In this document: piece by piece, positions 33,548 through 42,609 of the stretch
Layout of the letters: each line of letters starts with the position of its first letter
How positions within the stretch are numbered: position 1 is the stretch's first letter
NCBI RefSeq assembly: GCF_012273515.2
Contig: NZ_CP050975.2
Span: forward strand, 4,898,001 to 4,962,000
DNA from: Streptomyces sp. RPA4-2
GTDB lineage: Bacteria > Actinomycetota > Actinomycetes > Streptomycetales > Streptomycetaceae
Direction of reading: 5' to 3'
DNA: 64,000 nucleotides
The notes under the pieces: generated by a model
What the model saw: the letters and a program-made list of their open reading frames with translations, nothing else
Databases searched by the model: none
What the model was told of the DNA's origin: nothing
Translations under genes and position numbers: made by a program

Positions 33548-35015
33548 GTCATGGCCCGTCCTGCTGGCGGTGTCCGTCCTGCTCTGCACGGCTCTCACCG
33601 CCCTCCCGACAGGCAGCAGACACAAGCGCGCCGCGCCGGGGCGCGTGGTGGCGATCGTCTCCGTGCGCGTCGGCGATGGCGATGGTGATGGCGGTGGCGA
33701 CGGCGGTGGTGACGGCGCGGGGGGCGGAGAAGGCCGCGCCGGGAGCGCCGCCGAGCCTCTGTACGCGACCGTCCGCTCGCTGACCGGCCAGTCCCGGCCG
33801 GTCGACGCCGTCCATGTCGTCGACGACGGACCGGCCCTGACCGTCGCTCCCTTCGACCACCCCTCGGTCACCCGGCACCGGCTGCCCGGCGGCGGCAGAC
33901 GCGCGGCCCGCGCCGCGGTGATCCGTCAACTGCGCGACCGCGGGGAGCCGTTCGACTACGTCCTCACCGTGGACGCCGGCTCCGAGGTCCACAAGGACGC
34001 GGTGTGGCAGATGCTGCGCGTCCTGAACGACCCCCGCGTCCAGGCCTGTACCGGAACCGTTCTGACCCGGGACCGGCACGCCGGCCTCACGGCCCGTCTG
34101 TCGGACCTCAGACTGTTCGTCCTGTGCGTGCTCGGCCGCGGACTGCGCTCCGCCGTGGGGGCGGCGCGCCCGGCCCCGGGCGGGCTCTCGCTGTACCGGG
34201 CGCCGGTCCTGTCCGGCCATCTCGAGCACTATGTGGCCTCGGGCGAGGGCGGAGGCGACGACGACCGCCAACTGTGCGGCTACGCCCGCTCGCGCGGCCG
34301 GGTGGTCTCCGTGCCGCGCGCCTACGTCACCGCCGACGCGCCGGGCACCCTCGGTGACACCTACCGGCAGCAGTTGAGCCGGGCGAGGGCGGTCCGGCGC
34401 CTGGTCCCCTGGGAACTCCTCGTCCTGCCGGCGTCCGCCAGGACCGCCCGGCTGGTCGAGCTGGGCGCGGGGGCCCTGCTGCCCCTCCTGTCCCTCGGCC
34501 TCGTGACCGGCGTCCGGCGCACCGGCTCCACCGGCCTCCTCCTCCACGCCTTGGCGGCCGTCGGGGTGTTCACGCTGGCCGAAGCGCTGTTGTACGCGGT
34601 CCTGCGGCCCGGCCTGAGCCGTACGGAACGGCTGACGGCTCCCTTGCTGGCCCCGCTGCACGCCGCGATGATGTTCTTCGTGGTCCATCCGGCGACGTAC
34701 CGGTCCCTGATCGGAACCCGTCCCACGGGCGGACGCACCCGCGAAGAGCCCGCCGTCGCCGTGCCGGAACGGCCCGCCCCCGGCATCCCGCACACGCCGT
34801 CCATCCCGAACCCGCGGATGTCGCCCGGCAGTTCAGACGCCCCGAGCGCTCCCGGCGCCCGGAGTGCTTCGCCGACCCCCAGCGCCTCGCGGACCCGGCG
34901 AACCCCGAGCACCCCGCGTACCGCGCCCCCGCCCGGTCCCGCCAAACTCCTCGATCCCCTGACCGAGAAGACCCTCGAAACGCCCCTGAGAACCCGCTCG
35001 GCGCACCCCGGCTGA
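33537..35015 (+). CDS. GT2 family membrane glycosyltransferase (hyaluronan/chitin synthase-like)
   Basis: 492 residues. One N-terminal helix (about 7-20), a GT-A domain with YVLTVDAGSEVHKDAVW (the DxD-type site), GGLSLYRAPVL, GGDDDRQLCGYARS (catalytic acidic motif) and QQLSRARAVRR (QxxRW-like), then three to four C-terminal helices. This is the layout of processive GT2 synthases such as hyaluronan synthase. The last 110 residues are Pro/Ser/Thr-rich and disordered. A 20-residue Asp/Gly-rich insertion (VGDGDGDGGGDGGG) near residue 45 is unusual. Confidence 0.85.
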   Translation: MPTESWPVLLAVSVLLCTALTALPTGSRHKRAAPGRVVAIVSVRVGDGDGDGGGDGGGDGAGGGEGRAGSAAEPLYATVRSLTGQSRPVDAVHVVDDGPALTVAPFDHPSVTRHRLPGGGRRAARAAVIRQLRDRGEPFDYVLTVDAGSEVHKDAVWQMLRVLNDPRVQACTGTVLTRDRHAGLTARLSDLRLFVLCVLGRGLRSAVGAARPAPGGLSLYRAPVLSGHLEHYVASGEGGGDDDRQLCGYARSRGRVVSVPRAYVTADAPGTLGDTYRQQLSRARAVRRLVPWELLVLPASARTARLVELGAGALLPLLSLGLVTGVRRTGSTGLLLHALAAVGVFTLAEALLYAVLRPGLSRTERLTAPLLAPLHAAMMFFVVHPATYRSLIGTRPTGGRTREEPAVAVPERPAPGIPHTPSIPNPRMSPGSSDAPSAPGARSASPTPSASRTRRTPSTPRTAPPPGPAKLLDPLTEKTLETPLRTRSAHPG

Positions 35016-35056
35016 CCTCGGGCGGAGGGAGCCCCCGTCCGGCTTCCGCCCCGGTG

Positions 35057-35866
35057 TCAGCGGGTGAGGGACGTCGCGTCACCCATGACGACCACGGGAT
35101 GCTGGGCGGGGTCGAGCGTGAGCAGGAGTTCCTTCATGTGCCGCTGGGCGAGGCTGACGCAGCCGTGCGTCGGGCCGCCGTGGTCCACGTGCAGCCAGAT
35201 GCCGCCGCCGCGGCCCGCGCCGAGCGGGCGGGTCCAGTCGAGAGGTGAAGTGCCGGGCTCGCGGTTGTAGTTGATCGCGACGACGTAGTCGAAGGAACCC
35301 GCGAGCGGTTCGCCCTCGAAACCGGTACCGACGGTGGTGAAGCCCCCCGACCGGTCGTACGGCAGCTTGCTGCCGGGGTCGGCCAGCAGCCCTCCCGCGT
35401 CCGTGAGGGCGAACACGCCGATGGGGGACCGGAGATCACCGGCGTGGTGGTCGTCCGTCCAGCCCCTGAGCGCGTTGTGGGCGGGCCACTCGGCTCCCGG
35501 TGCCCAGCCCGTGTCCGTACGCCGGTACAGCGCCACCTCGGATATCGGGGAGTTCCTGCCGCGGCCGGTGACCAGGACGACCTGCCGCGCCTTCGCGGGA
35601 ATGGCGGCCAGCGTACGGGGGCCCAGGCCCGGCAGCCGCGCCGAGTCGGCGCTGCCGGACGTTCCGGTGTCCGCGGACGGCCGCGAGGGCCGGGCCTGCG
35701 TCGTGCCGGACGTGGCGGCCGGGGCAGCCGTGCCGACGGCCGACGACCGTGCACCGCCCGCGGAGTCGGTTCCGCCCCCGCATCCGGTGAGGGCGACGGA
35801 CAGGACCAGGACCACCGCGGACAGCCCCGGGCGGACACCGCCCGTGCGGTTGATGGAGAAAGACAT
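35057..35866 (-). CDS. L,D-transpeptidase family lipoprotein (YkuD-like)
   Basis: 269 residues. Lipoprotein signal with lipobox VALTGC (Cys29), a Ser/Thr/Ala linker, and a YkuD-type domain. The active site is intact: His in WLHVDHGGPTHGCVSL with the SHGCVR-like THGCVS. Ldts make 3-3 peptidoglycan cross-links or attach proteins outside the membrane. The sequence before the active site (RQVVLVTGRGRNSPISEVAL) fits the YafK/ErfK-like branch. ATG at 35866 is chosen for its AGGA 8 bases upstream. Confidence 0.9.
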   Translation of the reverse strand: MSFSINRTGGVRPGLSAVVLVLSVALTGCGGGTDSAGGARSSAVGTAAPAATSGTTQARPSRPSADTGTSGSADSARLPGLGPRTLAAIPAKARQVVLVTGRGRNSPISEVALYRRTDTGWAPGAEWPAHNALRGWTDDHHAGDLRSPIGVFALTDAGGLLADPGSKLPYDRSGGFTTVGTGFEGEPLAGSFDYVVAINYNREPGTSPLDWTRPLGAGRGGGIWLHVDHGGPTHGCVSLAQRHMKELLLTLDPAQHPVVVMGDATSLTR

Positions 35867-36221
35867 GATCATCATCCTGGACGGGACATGTGAGGAAGTG
35901 GTCAGCGGGCCGGAGAAGTGGGGCCGCGCCCCGCGCGCGGGGCGCGGCGGCCCCGTGCACGTAGGCCGGCGTGAGGCTCTCCGACCGCTGCGACGTCCGC
36001 ACATGACGTCCCGTCCGTATTCACCCCGCGCTTTCTTCCGATGAATCCCAGGGCTTTGCGGGCTCATTCGCGGCCCCCGCGCGGAACTTCCGGGGCCCTT
36101 TCGTGGCACGTTCGCGGCTCTTTATCCGAAGCCGAACGCGGCGCGGATTGGTCGGAAACGAAAATTCCTCCGATGTGGTGAGTGACCAATCCACGGCACT
36201 GTTCTGCTTCGGATTCCGGCC
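35867..36221. other. Divergent promoter region with long inverted repeat
   Basis: 355 bases between the L,D-transpeptidase and the Mo oxidoreductase, with an AT-richer centre. It contains a perfect 9-base inverted repeat, GGATTGGTC at 36145-36153 and GACCAATCC at 36184-36192, separated by 30 bases and ending 30 bases before the oxidoreductase start. No gene seen. Confidence 0.6.
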
Positions 36222-37880
36222 GTGAGACAAGAACCGAGTACGTCGAGGCGCGGCATCCGGTGGGTGCGGCGGGCGCGGGCCGCGCTGAGCGGGCTGCTGG
36301 CCGGATACGCGGCGCTGGCGTTCGCCGAGTTGGTGTCCGCGTTCGTGCGGCCACAGGCCGGCCCGGTCGTGGCGGTCGGGTCGGCGGCGATCGACCGGAC
36401 CCCGGCGTCCGTGAAGGACTGGGCGATCCGTCATTTCGGCACGGACGACAAACTCGTTCTGCAACTCGGAATTCTCGTCGTGCTCGCCGTCCTGGCGGTC
36501 CTGCTCGGTCTACTCGCTCTCGCCCACCGCGCGACCGGGTCCGCCGGGGTACTCGTATTCGGTGTCGTGGGCGCGGCGGCCGCGCTCAGCCGCCCGGATT
36601 CCACGGGCGCGGCCGACGCCCTGCCGTCCGTGGCGGGCGCGTTGGCGGGCGGGCTGCTGCTGTACGGGCTCGGCGGCCGTCCGGCCGTGACCGGGCCCCC
36701 CGACGCCGTGCCGGTCGTCCGGCCGGGCGGGGAGCGTCCCGTGGCGGCCGACGACACCGTTCCCCCGGCCGCCACGCCGGGGGAACCCGGCTGGGACCGG
36801 CGCGGCTTTCTCGTGGCGGCCACCGCGGCCGCGGCGGCGTCGACCGGTGCCGGAGCGCTGGGCCGGTCGCTGAACGGCGGCCGCGGCCGCGACGCGGTGG
36901 CCTCCCGCGCCGACGTGCTGCTGCCCGCGCCGGGTTCCCCGGCCGCACCCGTGCCCGCAGGCGCGCGGCTGCGGGTTCCCGGCATCGGTCCGTTCGTGAC
37001 GCCGACCAAGGACTTCTACCGGGTCGACACCGCCCTGGTCGTGCCCAAGGTCGACGCCACCACCTGGCGGCTGCGCATCCACGGCGAGGGAGTGACCCGT
37101 CCGGTGTCGCTCTCCTTCGACGACCTGCTGCGCCGTGCGGCGATCGAGCGGGACATCACGCTGACCTGTGTGTCCAACGAGGTCGGCGGCCCCTACGTGG
37201 GCAACGCGCGCTGGATCGGGGTACGGCTGGCGGATCTGCTGGCCGAGTGCGGGGTGACACCCCCCTCGAAGGGCGGTCCGGCCGATCAGCTGGTCGCCCG
37301 CTCGGTCGACGGCATGACGATCGGAAGCCCGGTCGACGACGTGATGGACGGCCGGGACGCGCTGCTGGCCTTCGGCATGAACGGCCGGCCGCTGCCCTTC
37401 GAACACGGCTTCCCGGTCCGCATGGTGGTGCCCGGCCTCTACGGCTACGTCTCCGCCTGCAAGTGGATCCAGGACATCGAGCTCACCACCTTCGACGCCT
37501 ACGACCCGTACTGGGTGAAGCGGAAGTGGGCGCGCAGGGCACCGGTCAAGACCCAGTCCCGCATCGACACCCCCAAGCCGTTCGCCCGTCCCCGGGCGGG
37601 CACGGTGATGGTCGCCGGTGTCGCCTGGGCCCAGCGCCGCGGCATCCGCGAGGTGGAGGTGCGTGTCGACGACGGGCCCTGGCAGCAGGCCCGTCTCGCC
37701 GCCGAGGACACCGTCGACACCTGGCGGCAGTGGTCCTTTCCCTGGCAGGCGGCCAAGGGCGGCCACACCCTGACCGTCCGGGCCACCGACGGCACCGGCC
37801 AGGTGCAGACCGCGCTGCGCGCCCGGACCATCCCGGACGGGGCCAGCGGCCGGCACTCGGTGGTGGTGACCGTGGACTGA
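36222..37880 (+). CDS. Membrane molybdopterin oxidoreductase (sulfite oxidase family)
   Basis: 552 residues from a GTG. Four hydrophobic segments in the first 150 residues, then a Tat-like motif DRRGFLVAAT (192-201), a sulfite-oxidase Mo-cofactor domain (about 250-450) with Mo-ligating Cys316 in ITLTCVSNEVGG, and a C-terminal Ig-like Mo-co dimerisation domain (about 460-552). Membrane helices plus this periplasmic catalytic module is the actinobacterial arrangement. It leads the fasciclin/sigK/rskA run. Electron acceptor and substrate unknown. Confidence 0.9.
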   Translation: MRQEPSTSRRGIRWVRRARAALSGLLAGYAALAFAELVSAFVRPQAGPVVAVGSAAIDRTPASVKDWAIRHFGTDDKLVLQLGILVVLAVLAVLLGLLALAHRATGSAGVLVFGVVGAAAALSRPDSTGAADALPSVAGALAGGLLLYGLGGRPAVTGPPDAVPVVRPGGERPVAADDTVPPAATPGEPGWDRRGFLVAATAAAAASTGAGALGRSLNGGRGRDAVASRADVLLPAPGSPAAPVPAGARLRVPGIGPFVTPTKDFYRVDTALVVPKVDATTWRLRIHGEGVTRPVSLSFDDLLRRAAIERDITLTCVSNEVGGPYVGNARWIGVRLADLLAECGVTPPSKGGPADQLVARSVDGMTIGSPVDDVMDGRDALLAFGMNGRPLPFEHGFPVRMVVPGLYGYVSACKWIQDIELTTFDAYDPYWVKRKWARRAPVKTQSRIDTPKPFARPRAGTVMVAGVAWAQRRGIREVEVRVDDGPWQQARLAAEDTVDTWRQWSFPWQAAKGGHTLTVRATDGTGQVQTALRARTIPDGASGRHSVVVTVD

Positions 37881-37980
37881 GCGACCCCCACCGAGCCGCC
37901 CCACCGCACCCGTACGGGATTACCGGCGCGCTCCACCCACCCGGACGCCCCGACTTCCCTCCCTCCCCGTCGACTTCCCT

Positions 37981-38008
37981 CCATCCCCGTCGAAATGTCC
38001 CCCCGAAC
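37981..38008 (+). promoter_or_regulatory. SigK-type promoter candidate
   Basis: CCATCC at 37981-37986 and CCGAAC at 38003-38008 with a 16-base spacer, 33 bases before the fasciclin gene. This matches the mycobacterial SigK consensus as I recall it (CCATCC-N16/17-CCGAAT), and a sigK-like gene lies just downstream. Confidence 0.65.
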
Positions 38009-38041
38009 GCGGCTTCCGCCGCGTCGTCCTAGGAGAACTCC

Positions 38042-38704
38042 ATGAACATGCGTTTCCGCCGCACCGCCCTCGCCGTCGCCGCGGCCGCCGTCCTGCCCCT
38101 CGCCCTGAGCGCCTGCTCCGACAGCGGCAAGGACAGCGCCTCCTCCGACAACGGGAAGTCGTCGACCGCCGCGAGCGACACCGCGACCGACAGCGCCACC
38201 ACCGGCTCCGGCGACATGGCCGGCACCGGGCAGCCCTTCGGGCCGGGCTGCGCCACGGTGCCGAAGAACGGCGCCGGCTCCTTCGACGGCATGGCCAAGG
38301 ACCCGGTGGCGACCGCCGCGTCCAACAACCCGGCCCTGTCCACGCTGGTCACCGCGGTGAAGAAGGCCGGTCTGGTGGACACGCTCAACAGCGCGCAGAA
38401 CATCACGGTGTTCGCGCCGACCAACGACGCCTTCGCGAAGATCCCGAAGGCGACCCTGGACAAGGTCCTGGCCGACAAGGCGCAGCTGACGAAGATCCTC
38501 ACGTACCACGTCGTGGGCCAGAAGCTCGCCCCCAAGGACCTGGAGAACGGCTCCTACGCCACGCTGGAGAAGTCCGAGCTGGCCACCGCGGGCTCCGGCG
38601 AGTCCTACACGGTCAACGACGCCTCCAAGGTCGTCTGCGGCAACGTCAGGACCGCCAACGCGAATGTGTACATCGTCGACACCGTGCTGATGCCGAAGAG
38701 CTGA
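38042..38704 (+). CDS. Fasciclin-domain surface lipoprotein (MPT83/MPT70-like)
   Basis: 220 residues. Signal peptide with lipobox LALSAC (Cys25), a 45-residue Ser/Thr/Asp linker, then one fasciclin (FAS1) domain: NPALSTLVTAVKKAGLVDTL, ITVFAPTNDAFAKIP, ILTYHVVGQKL, ending NVYIVDTVLMP. Fasciclin domains mediate surface adhesion. In mycobacteria the equivalent genes mpt83/mpt70 are SigK targets; here sigK is 168 bases downstream and a SigK-like promoter precedes the gene. AGGAG lies 7 bases before the ATG. Confidence 0.93.
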   Translation: MNMRFRRTALAVAAAAVLPLALSACSDSGKDSASSDNGKSSTAASDTATDSATTGSGDMAGTGQPFGPGCATVPKNGAGSFDGMAKDPVATAASNNPALSTLVTAVKKAGLVDTLNSAQNITVFAPTNDAFAKIPKATLDKVLADKAQLTKILTYHVVGQKLAPKDLENGSYATLEKSELATAGSGESYTVNDASKVVCGNVRTANANVYIVDTVLMPKS

Positions 38705-38872
38705 CGCCGACGAGCCGATGTCGGTGCGCCGACGCCGAAGAGCCGACGTCGGCGAACCGACACCGCACCACGACTCCCGTGACGGGGAGGAGCAGGAGGG
38801 TGGCCGGGCCGGCCGGCCACCCGGCCACCCGGCCACCCGTCCGCGTGCCCGTGTGCTCCGAAGGATGGCCAA

Positions 38873-39457
38873 GTGAAAGAAGCCGTGTACATCGGCAGCG
38901 ACCCGTCCCGGCGTCCCGACCTGGAAGCGTTGATGCGGTCCGTGGCCTGCGGCGACGAGCAGGCCTTCGCCGGTCTCTACGACGCCGTCGCCGGTCCGGT
39001 GCTCGGCGTCGTGCGCGCGGTGCTGCGCGACCGGGCCCAGTCCGAGGAGGTCACCCAGGACGTCCTGGTCGAGGTGTGGCGCACCGCGCCCCGCTTCGAG
39101 GCGGCGCGCGGCACCGCCATCAACTGGGTGCTCACCCTCGCCCATCGCCGTGCCGTGGACCGGGTCCGCTTCGCCGAGGCCACGGCCGCCCGGGACCACC
39201 GGGCGGCGCTGCTCGACCGGCTGCCCGAGTACGACGAGGTGACCGAGCAGGTCGAGATCCGGCTCGAACGCGAGCAGGTACGCCGCTGCCTGCGCACACT
39301 CACGGATCTGCAGCGCCAGTCCGTGACGCTCGCCTACTACCGGGGACTGACCTACCGCGAGGTGGCCGCCCAACTGTCCGTGCCGCTGGGGACGGTCAAG
39401 ACCCGTCTGCGCGACGGTCTCATCCGACTGCGTGACTGCCTGGGAGTGAGCGCATGA
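38873..39457 (+). CDS. sigK: ECF sigma factor, SigK type
   Basis: 194 residues, GTG start. Region 2: DEQAFAGLYDAVAGPVLGVV, QSEEVTQDVLVEVWRTAPRF, AINWVLTLAHRRAVDRVR. Region 4: LTDLQRQSVTLAYYRGLTYR, VPLGTVKTRLRDGLIRL. Overlap with a RskA-type anti-sigma gene (ATGA) and the fasciclin and sulfite-oxidase-like genes upstream reproduce the mycobacterial sigK neighbourhood, which is the main reason for the name. Confidence 0.88.
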   Translation: MKEAVYIGSDPSRRPDLEALMRSVACGDEQAFAGLYDAVAGPVLGVVRAVLRDRAQSEEVTQDVLVEVWRTAPRFEAARGTAINWVLTLAHRRAVDRVRFAEATAARDHRAALLDRLPEYDEVTEQVEIRLEREQVRRCLRTLTDLQRQSVTLAYYRGLTYREVAAQLSVPLGTVKTRLRDGLIRLRDCLGVSA

Positions 39458-40200
39458 CGACCACCGCCGACCTGCACACCCTGACCGGTGCGTACGCGCT
39501 GCACGCCCTCCCGGACCAGGAGCGCGCCGAGTTCGAGGAACACCTCGCCGACTGCGCGGCCTGTGCCGACGAGGTGGCCGAACTGGCCGCCGCCGCGGTC
39601 AGGTTGGGGCTCGCCGTCGCCGCTCCGCCGCACCCCGCGATGAAGGCACGGGTCGTGGCCCGGGTCCCCGCCGTCCGCCAGGACGTTCCACGGGTCCGCC
39701 TGCCCGCTCCGTCCCGCGCGCTCACCCGGCGGCTCGGACACTGGACACTGGCCGCCTGCGTGGCGGCCGCCGCGGGGCTCGCCGGGACCACGGTCTGGCA
39801 GCACACCAGGGCCGACGACGCGGGGCGGCGGGAGAGCGCGGCCCGGCAGCGTGCGGACGACCTCGCGGCGGTCCTCTCGGCCCCCGACGTGACATCCCGC
39901 CACGTGCGCCTCGCGGACGGGGCGGCCGGCACGCTTCTCGTCTCCAGGCGCCGTGACCAAGGGGCCTTCGTGGCCTCCGGGATGGCGGTGCCGCCCCGCG
40001 GCAAGGTCTACCAGCTCTGGTTCGACGACTCCGGAACCATGCGGCCGGCCGGGCTGATGGACTCCCACCGGGTCACGCAGGCCGTGCTGTTGGACGGGTC
40101 GCCCGGCGGGGCCTCCGCGGTGGGCATCACGGTGGAACCGGCCGGCGGTTCGGCCCGCCCGACCTCGGCGCCGGTCGCCCTCATGGAGTTGCCCGTCTGA
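39454..40200 (+). CDS. rskA: RskA-type membrane anti-sigma factor
   Basis: 248 residues. The zinc-associated anti-sigma motif HLADCAAC is present (His30, Cys34, Cys37; HxxxCxxC), followed by a cytoplasmic linker, one membrane helix (about 96-114) and an extracytoplasmic RskA C-terminal domain (GKVYQLWFDDSGTMRPAGLM, AVGITVEPAGGS). It should hold SigK inactive at the membrane until regulated proteolysis or redox change. ATG overlaps the sigK stop. Confidence 0.92.
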   Translation: MTTTADLHTLTGAYALHALPDQERAEFEEHLADCAACADEVAELAAAAVRLGLAVAAPPHPAMKARVVARVPAVRQDVPRVRLPAPSRALTRRLGHWTLAACVAAAAGLAGTTVWQHTRADDAGRRESAARQRADDLAAVLSAPDVTSRHVRLADGAAGTLLVSRRRDQGAFVASGMAVPPRGKVYQLWFDDSGTMRPAGLMDSHRVTQAVLLDGSPGGASAVGITVEPAGGSARPTSAPVALMELPV

Positions 40201-40311
40201 GCACGGGCGGGGGCCGCCGTGGCGTCGGCGGTCCGGGGGTGTCGCGCCCGGGGTCCGGAGCATCGCCCCCGCGGTTCGGGTCAGTTCACCGTAAAGAACC
40301 TTGACAGTTGA

Positions 40312-40325
40312 TTGGTCTAGTCCAA
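40312..40325. promoter_or_regulatory. DasR-type operator (dre) candidate
   Basis: TTGGTCTAGTCCAA, close to the Streptomyces DasR consensus built on TGGTCTAGACCA, downstream of a TTGACA hexamer at 40301-40306. It lies 120 bases before the chitinase start. N-acetylglucosamine-responsive repression would be expected. Confidence 0.7.
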
Positions 40326-40445
40326 CGATGGTCGCTGTTCGTTCCTGGTCCAGCGGGAGCCCTCCGGCACGCACCGTCCCGGCAGGCTCCCGCGGTGATG
40401 CCCTTCCGCTCATCCCGCCTGCTCTTTTCCACCATGGGAGCGTCA

Positions 40446-41516
40446 ATGAGACGACCTGGTCCGCTTCGCACCTTGCTGTCCTGCATGACCGTGACCGCCC
40501 TGTCCGCCGGGCTGGTCGTCCTCGGCGGAGGCGGCGCGCTGGCCGCGGCACCGGCCCGCTCGCACGCCCCGAAGCCGCTCCCCGCGCACGTGGCGGCGCC
40601 GTACTTCGAGGCGTGGACCGGCGAGAGCCCGGCCGCGCTCGCCGCCGCGTCGGGCAACAAGTACCTCACGATGGCCTTCCTCCAGACGGACGCGCCGGGC
40701 TCGTGCACCGCGTACTGGAACGGCGCCACCGCCCAGCCGATCGACAAGGCGTCCTTCGGCGCGGACATCGCCCGGATCCAGGCCCGCGGCGGCAACGTCA
40801 TCCCGTCCTTCGGCGGCTACAGCGCCGACACCACCGGCACCGAACTCGCCGACAGCTGCACCAGCGTGGACGCCATCGCCAAGGTGTACGAGAGCCTCGT
40901 CACGACGTACGGCGTCACCCGTATCGACCTCGACATCGAGGCCGACTCGATCAACAACACCGCCGGGATCGACCGCCGCAACAAGGCCATCGCCAAGGTC
41001 CAGCGCTGGGCCGAACGCACCCGCCACCACGTGCAGTTCTCCTACACGCTGCCCACCTTCGCCAACGGTCTCGCGCCCAGCGGGGTGGCCCTGCTGCGCA
41101 ACGCCGTCGACAACGGCGCACGCGTGGACGTCGTCAACATCATGACCTTCGACTACTGGGACGGCGCCACCCACGACATGGCGGCCGACACCAGGACCGC
41201 CGCGACCGGACTGCACGACCAACTGGCCGCGCTGCACCCGGAGAAGTCCCCGGCGAAGCTGTGGAACACGATCGGCGTCACCGAGATGCCCGGCATCGAC
41301 GACTACGGCCCCGAGGAGACCTTCACCACCCAGGACGCCGTCGCGGTCGAGAAGTGGGCCGCCGCCAGGGGCATCAACACACTCTCCTTCTGGGCCCTCC
41401 AGCGCGACAACGGCGGCTGCGTGGGCACGGCGGGCGCCAACGCCTGCTCCGGAATCGCCCAGGACACCTGGTACTTCAGCCACACCTTCGAGCGCTTCAC
41501 GCACGGCGGCCGCTGA
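40446..41516 (+). CDS. Secreted GH18 chitinase
   Basis: 356 residues with GGGAG before the ATG. Sec signal peptide (hydrophobic core 14-32, cleavage near ALAAAPA). GH18 TIM barrel: PYFEAWTGESPAA at strand 1, IPSFGGY at strand 3, and the catalytic VTRIDLDIEAD with the acid Glu165. Strand 6 is VNIMTFDYWDG and strand 8 SFWALQRDN. It lacks a separate chitin-binding domain. A DasR-like site in the promoter links it to chitin/N-acetylglucosamine control. Confidence 0.92.
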   Translation: MRRPGPLRTLLSCMTVTALSAGLVVLGGGGALAAAPARSHAPKPLPAHVAAPYFEAWTGESPAALAAASGNKYLTMAFLQTDAPGSCTAYWNGATAQPIDKASFGADIARIQARGGNVIPSFGGYSADTTGTELADSCTSVDAIAKVYESLVTTYGVTRIDLDIEADSINNTAGIDRRNKAIAKVQRWAERTRHHVQFSYTLPTFANGLAPSGVALLRNAVDNGARVDVVNIMTFDYWDGATHDMAADTRTAATGLHDQLAALHPEKSPAKLWNTIGVTEMPGIDDYGPEETFTTQDAVAVEKWAAARGINTLSFWALQRDNGGCVGTAGANACSGIAQDTWYFSHTFERFTHGGR

Positions 41517-41594
41517 CGCCTCACGCACGCCGTCCGCCGGCGATGAGGGTCCACGTACGGCGTTCGCCCAGCGGCTCGCGCAGGCGGCCGTGGC

Positions 41595-41635
41595 GCCGTC
41601 GGGGCCCGCCCGGAATCCGGGCGGGCCCCGACGGC
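41595..41635. terminator. Bidirectional terminator, 19-base stem
   Basis: Perfect 19-base stem beginning GCCGTCGGGGCCC (41595-41613) with its complement at 41617-41635 and a 3-base AAT loop, between the convergent chitinase and STAS genes. Confidence 0.88.
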
Positions 41636-41662
41636 ATGCTGTTCCGCCGTGATCGGCCCGTC

Positions 41663-42055
41663 TCACATGCCGTACGGACTCGACGGGGGAGCTGTCCTGC
41701 GGAGGTCGCGCAGGTGGGGTGGCAGCACCGGTGCCCTGGGCGGGCCGAGGAGCTGGGGAGCGGCGCCGGTGCGGGCGAGGAGCTGTGAGGTCTGGGGGGA
41801 GGGGTGGTGCAGCCGCAGCGACGCGTGCGCCGTGGCGGCGTGCTCCGACGCGTCCAGGAAGACCTTCAGACCACTGTCGTCGCAGGAGCCGAGGGGGGTC
41901 AGATCGACGTCGATGGTGCTGATGCCGTCGTCCAGGCACCCCTCCAGGGCGGCACGCACCCGGGGCGCCGTGGCCGGATCGATCTCACCGGCCAGGGTGA
42001 TCAGTGCCCGGTTCCTCCGGTCGTGCCGGTAGATGGTCAGACGCGGTAGGGACAT
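41663..42055 (-). CDS. STAS-domain anti-sigma factor antagonist
   Basis: 130 residues, one STAS domain (about 5-105): RALITLAGEIDPATAPRVRA, TIDVDLTPLGSCDDSGLKVF with the phosphorylatable Ser61, then LLARTGAAPQLL. The last 20 residues are Pro/Arg-rich. It should bind RsbW-like kinases such as the one at 24.3-24.7 kb and be dephosphorylated by PP2C enzymes such as the one at 1.25-2.45 kb; specific pairing is unknown. Confidence 0.88.
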   Translation of the reverse strand: MSLPRLTIYRHDRRNRALITLAGEIDPATAPRVRAALEGCLDDGISTIDVDLTPLGSCDDSGLKVFLDASEHAATAHASLRLHHPSPQTSQLLARTGAAPQLLGPPRAPVLPPHLRDLRRTAPPSSPYGM

Positions 42056-42609
42056 GACGCCTCCGTTCCGGGGACTCGCCGGGCTTCGCAGGTCCGGCCG
42101 GTCCCGACGAGGTCCGGGCCGAGGTCCGGGCGGTGCACCGCCCACGCCGGAGCGGGCAGGCCCCGGTGGCGACGGGCATCGGACAGAGGGTGACGGTCAC
42201 GAAGGCGTCCATGACAGCGTCGTCCTTCGCCGGTGACCGGGCGGCGGCGGGGCCGCAGGCCGTGGCGCGTCGCTTCGAAGGTCGCGGACATGACGCGGAC
42301 CCGTCTCCGGGCCGCTCTCGCACCGCGGTCCGGGTCTCATCACTCGCCGGGAACGACCCGGCGCGGATGCCGGCGCACGAAATACTCTCGGTACACCAAA
42401 CCTACTCCGCCGCCCCCGGGCGTCCCCGTGCCGGAACCTCCCGTGCGGGAACCTCCCGTGCCGGAACCGCCCGGCGTCGCGGCGGCCGGAGCGACCGGCA
42501 GGAGTACGGTGGAGGAGCCGAGGGCACCTCGTATGCCGGTGATCGGACCGGTCTCGTCCTCGCCGCGCAGCAGATACGGGCCGCTCCGGTCCGGGGCAGG
42601 TTCCGCCCT
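42056..42609. other. 554-base region with doubtful reading frame and 15-base repeats
   Basis: A plus-strand frame from ATG 42290 to 42613 would encode about 107 residues with a PVPEP-type repeat (15-base units near 42424-42470) and would overlap the next gene as ATGA. Its third-position GC is mediocre, it has no recognisable domain and its first half looks non-coding, so I do not call it. The divergent STAS promoter must lie here. Confidence 0.4.
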
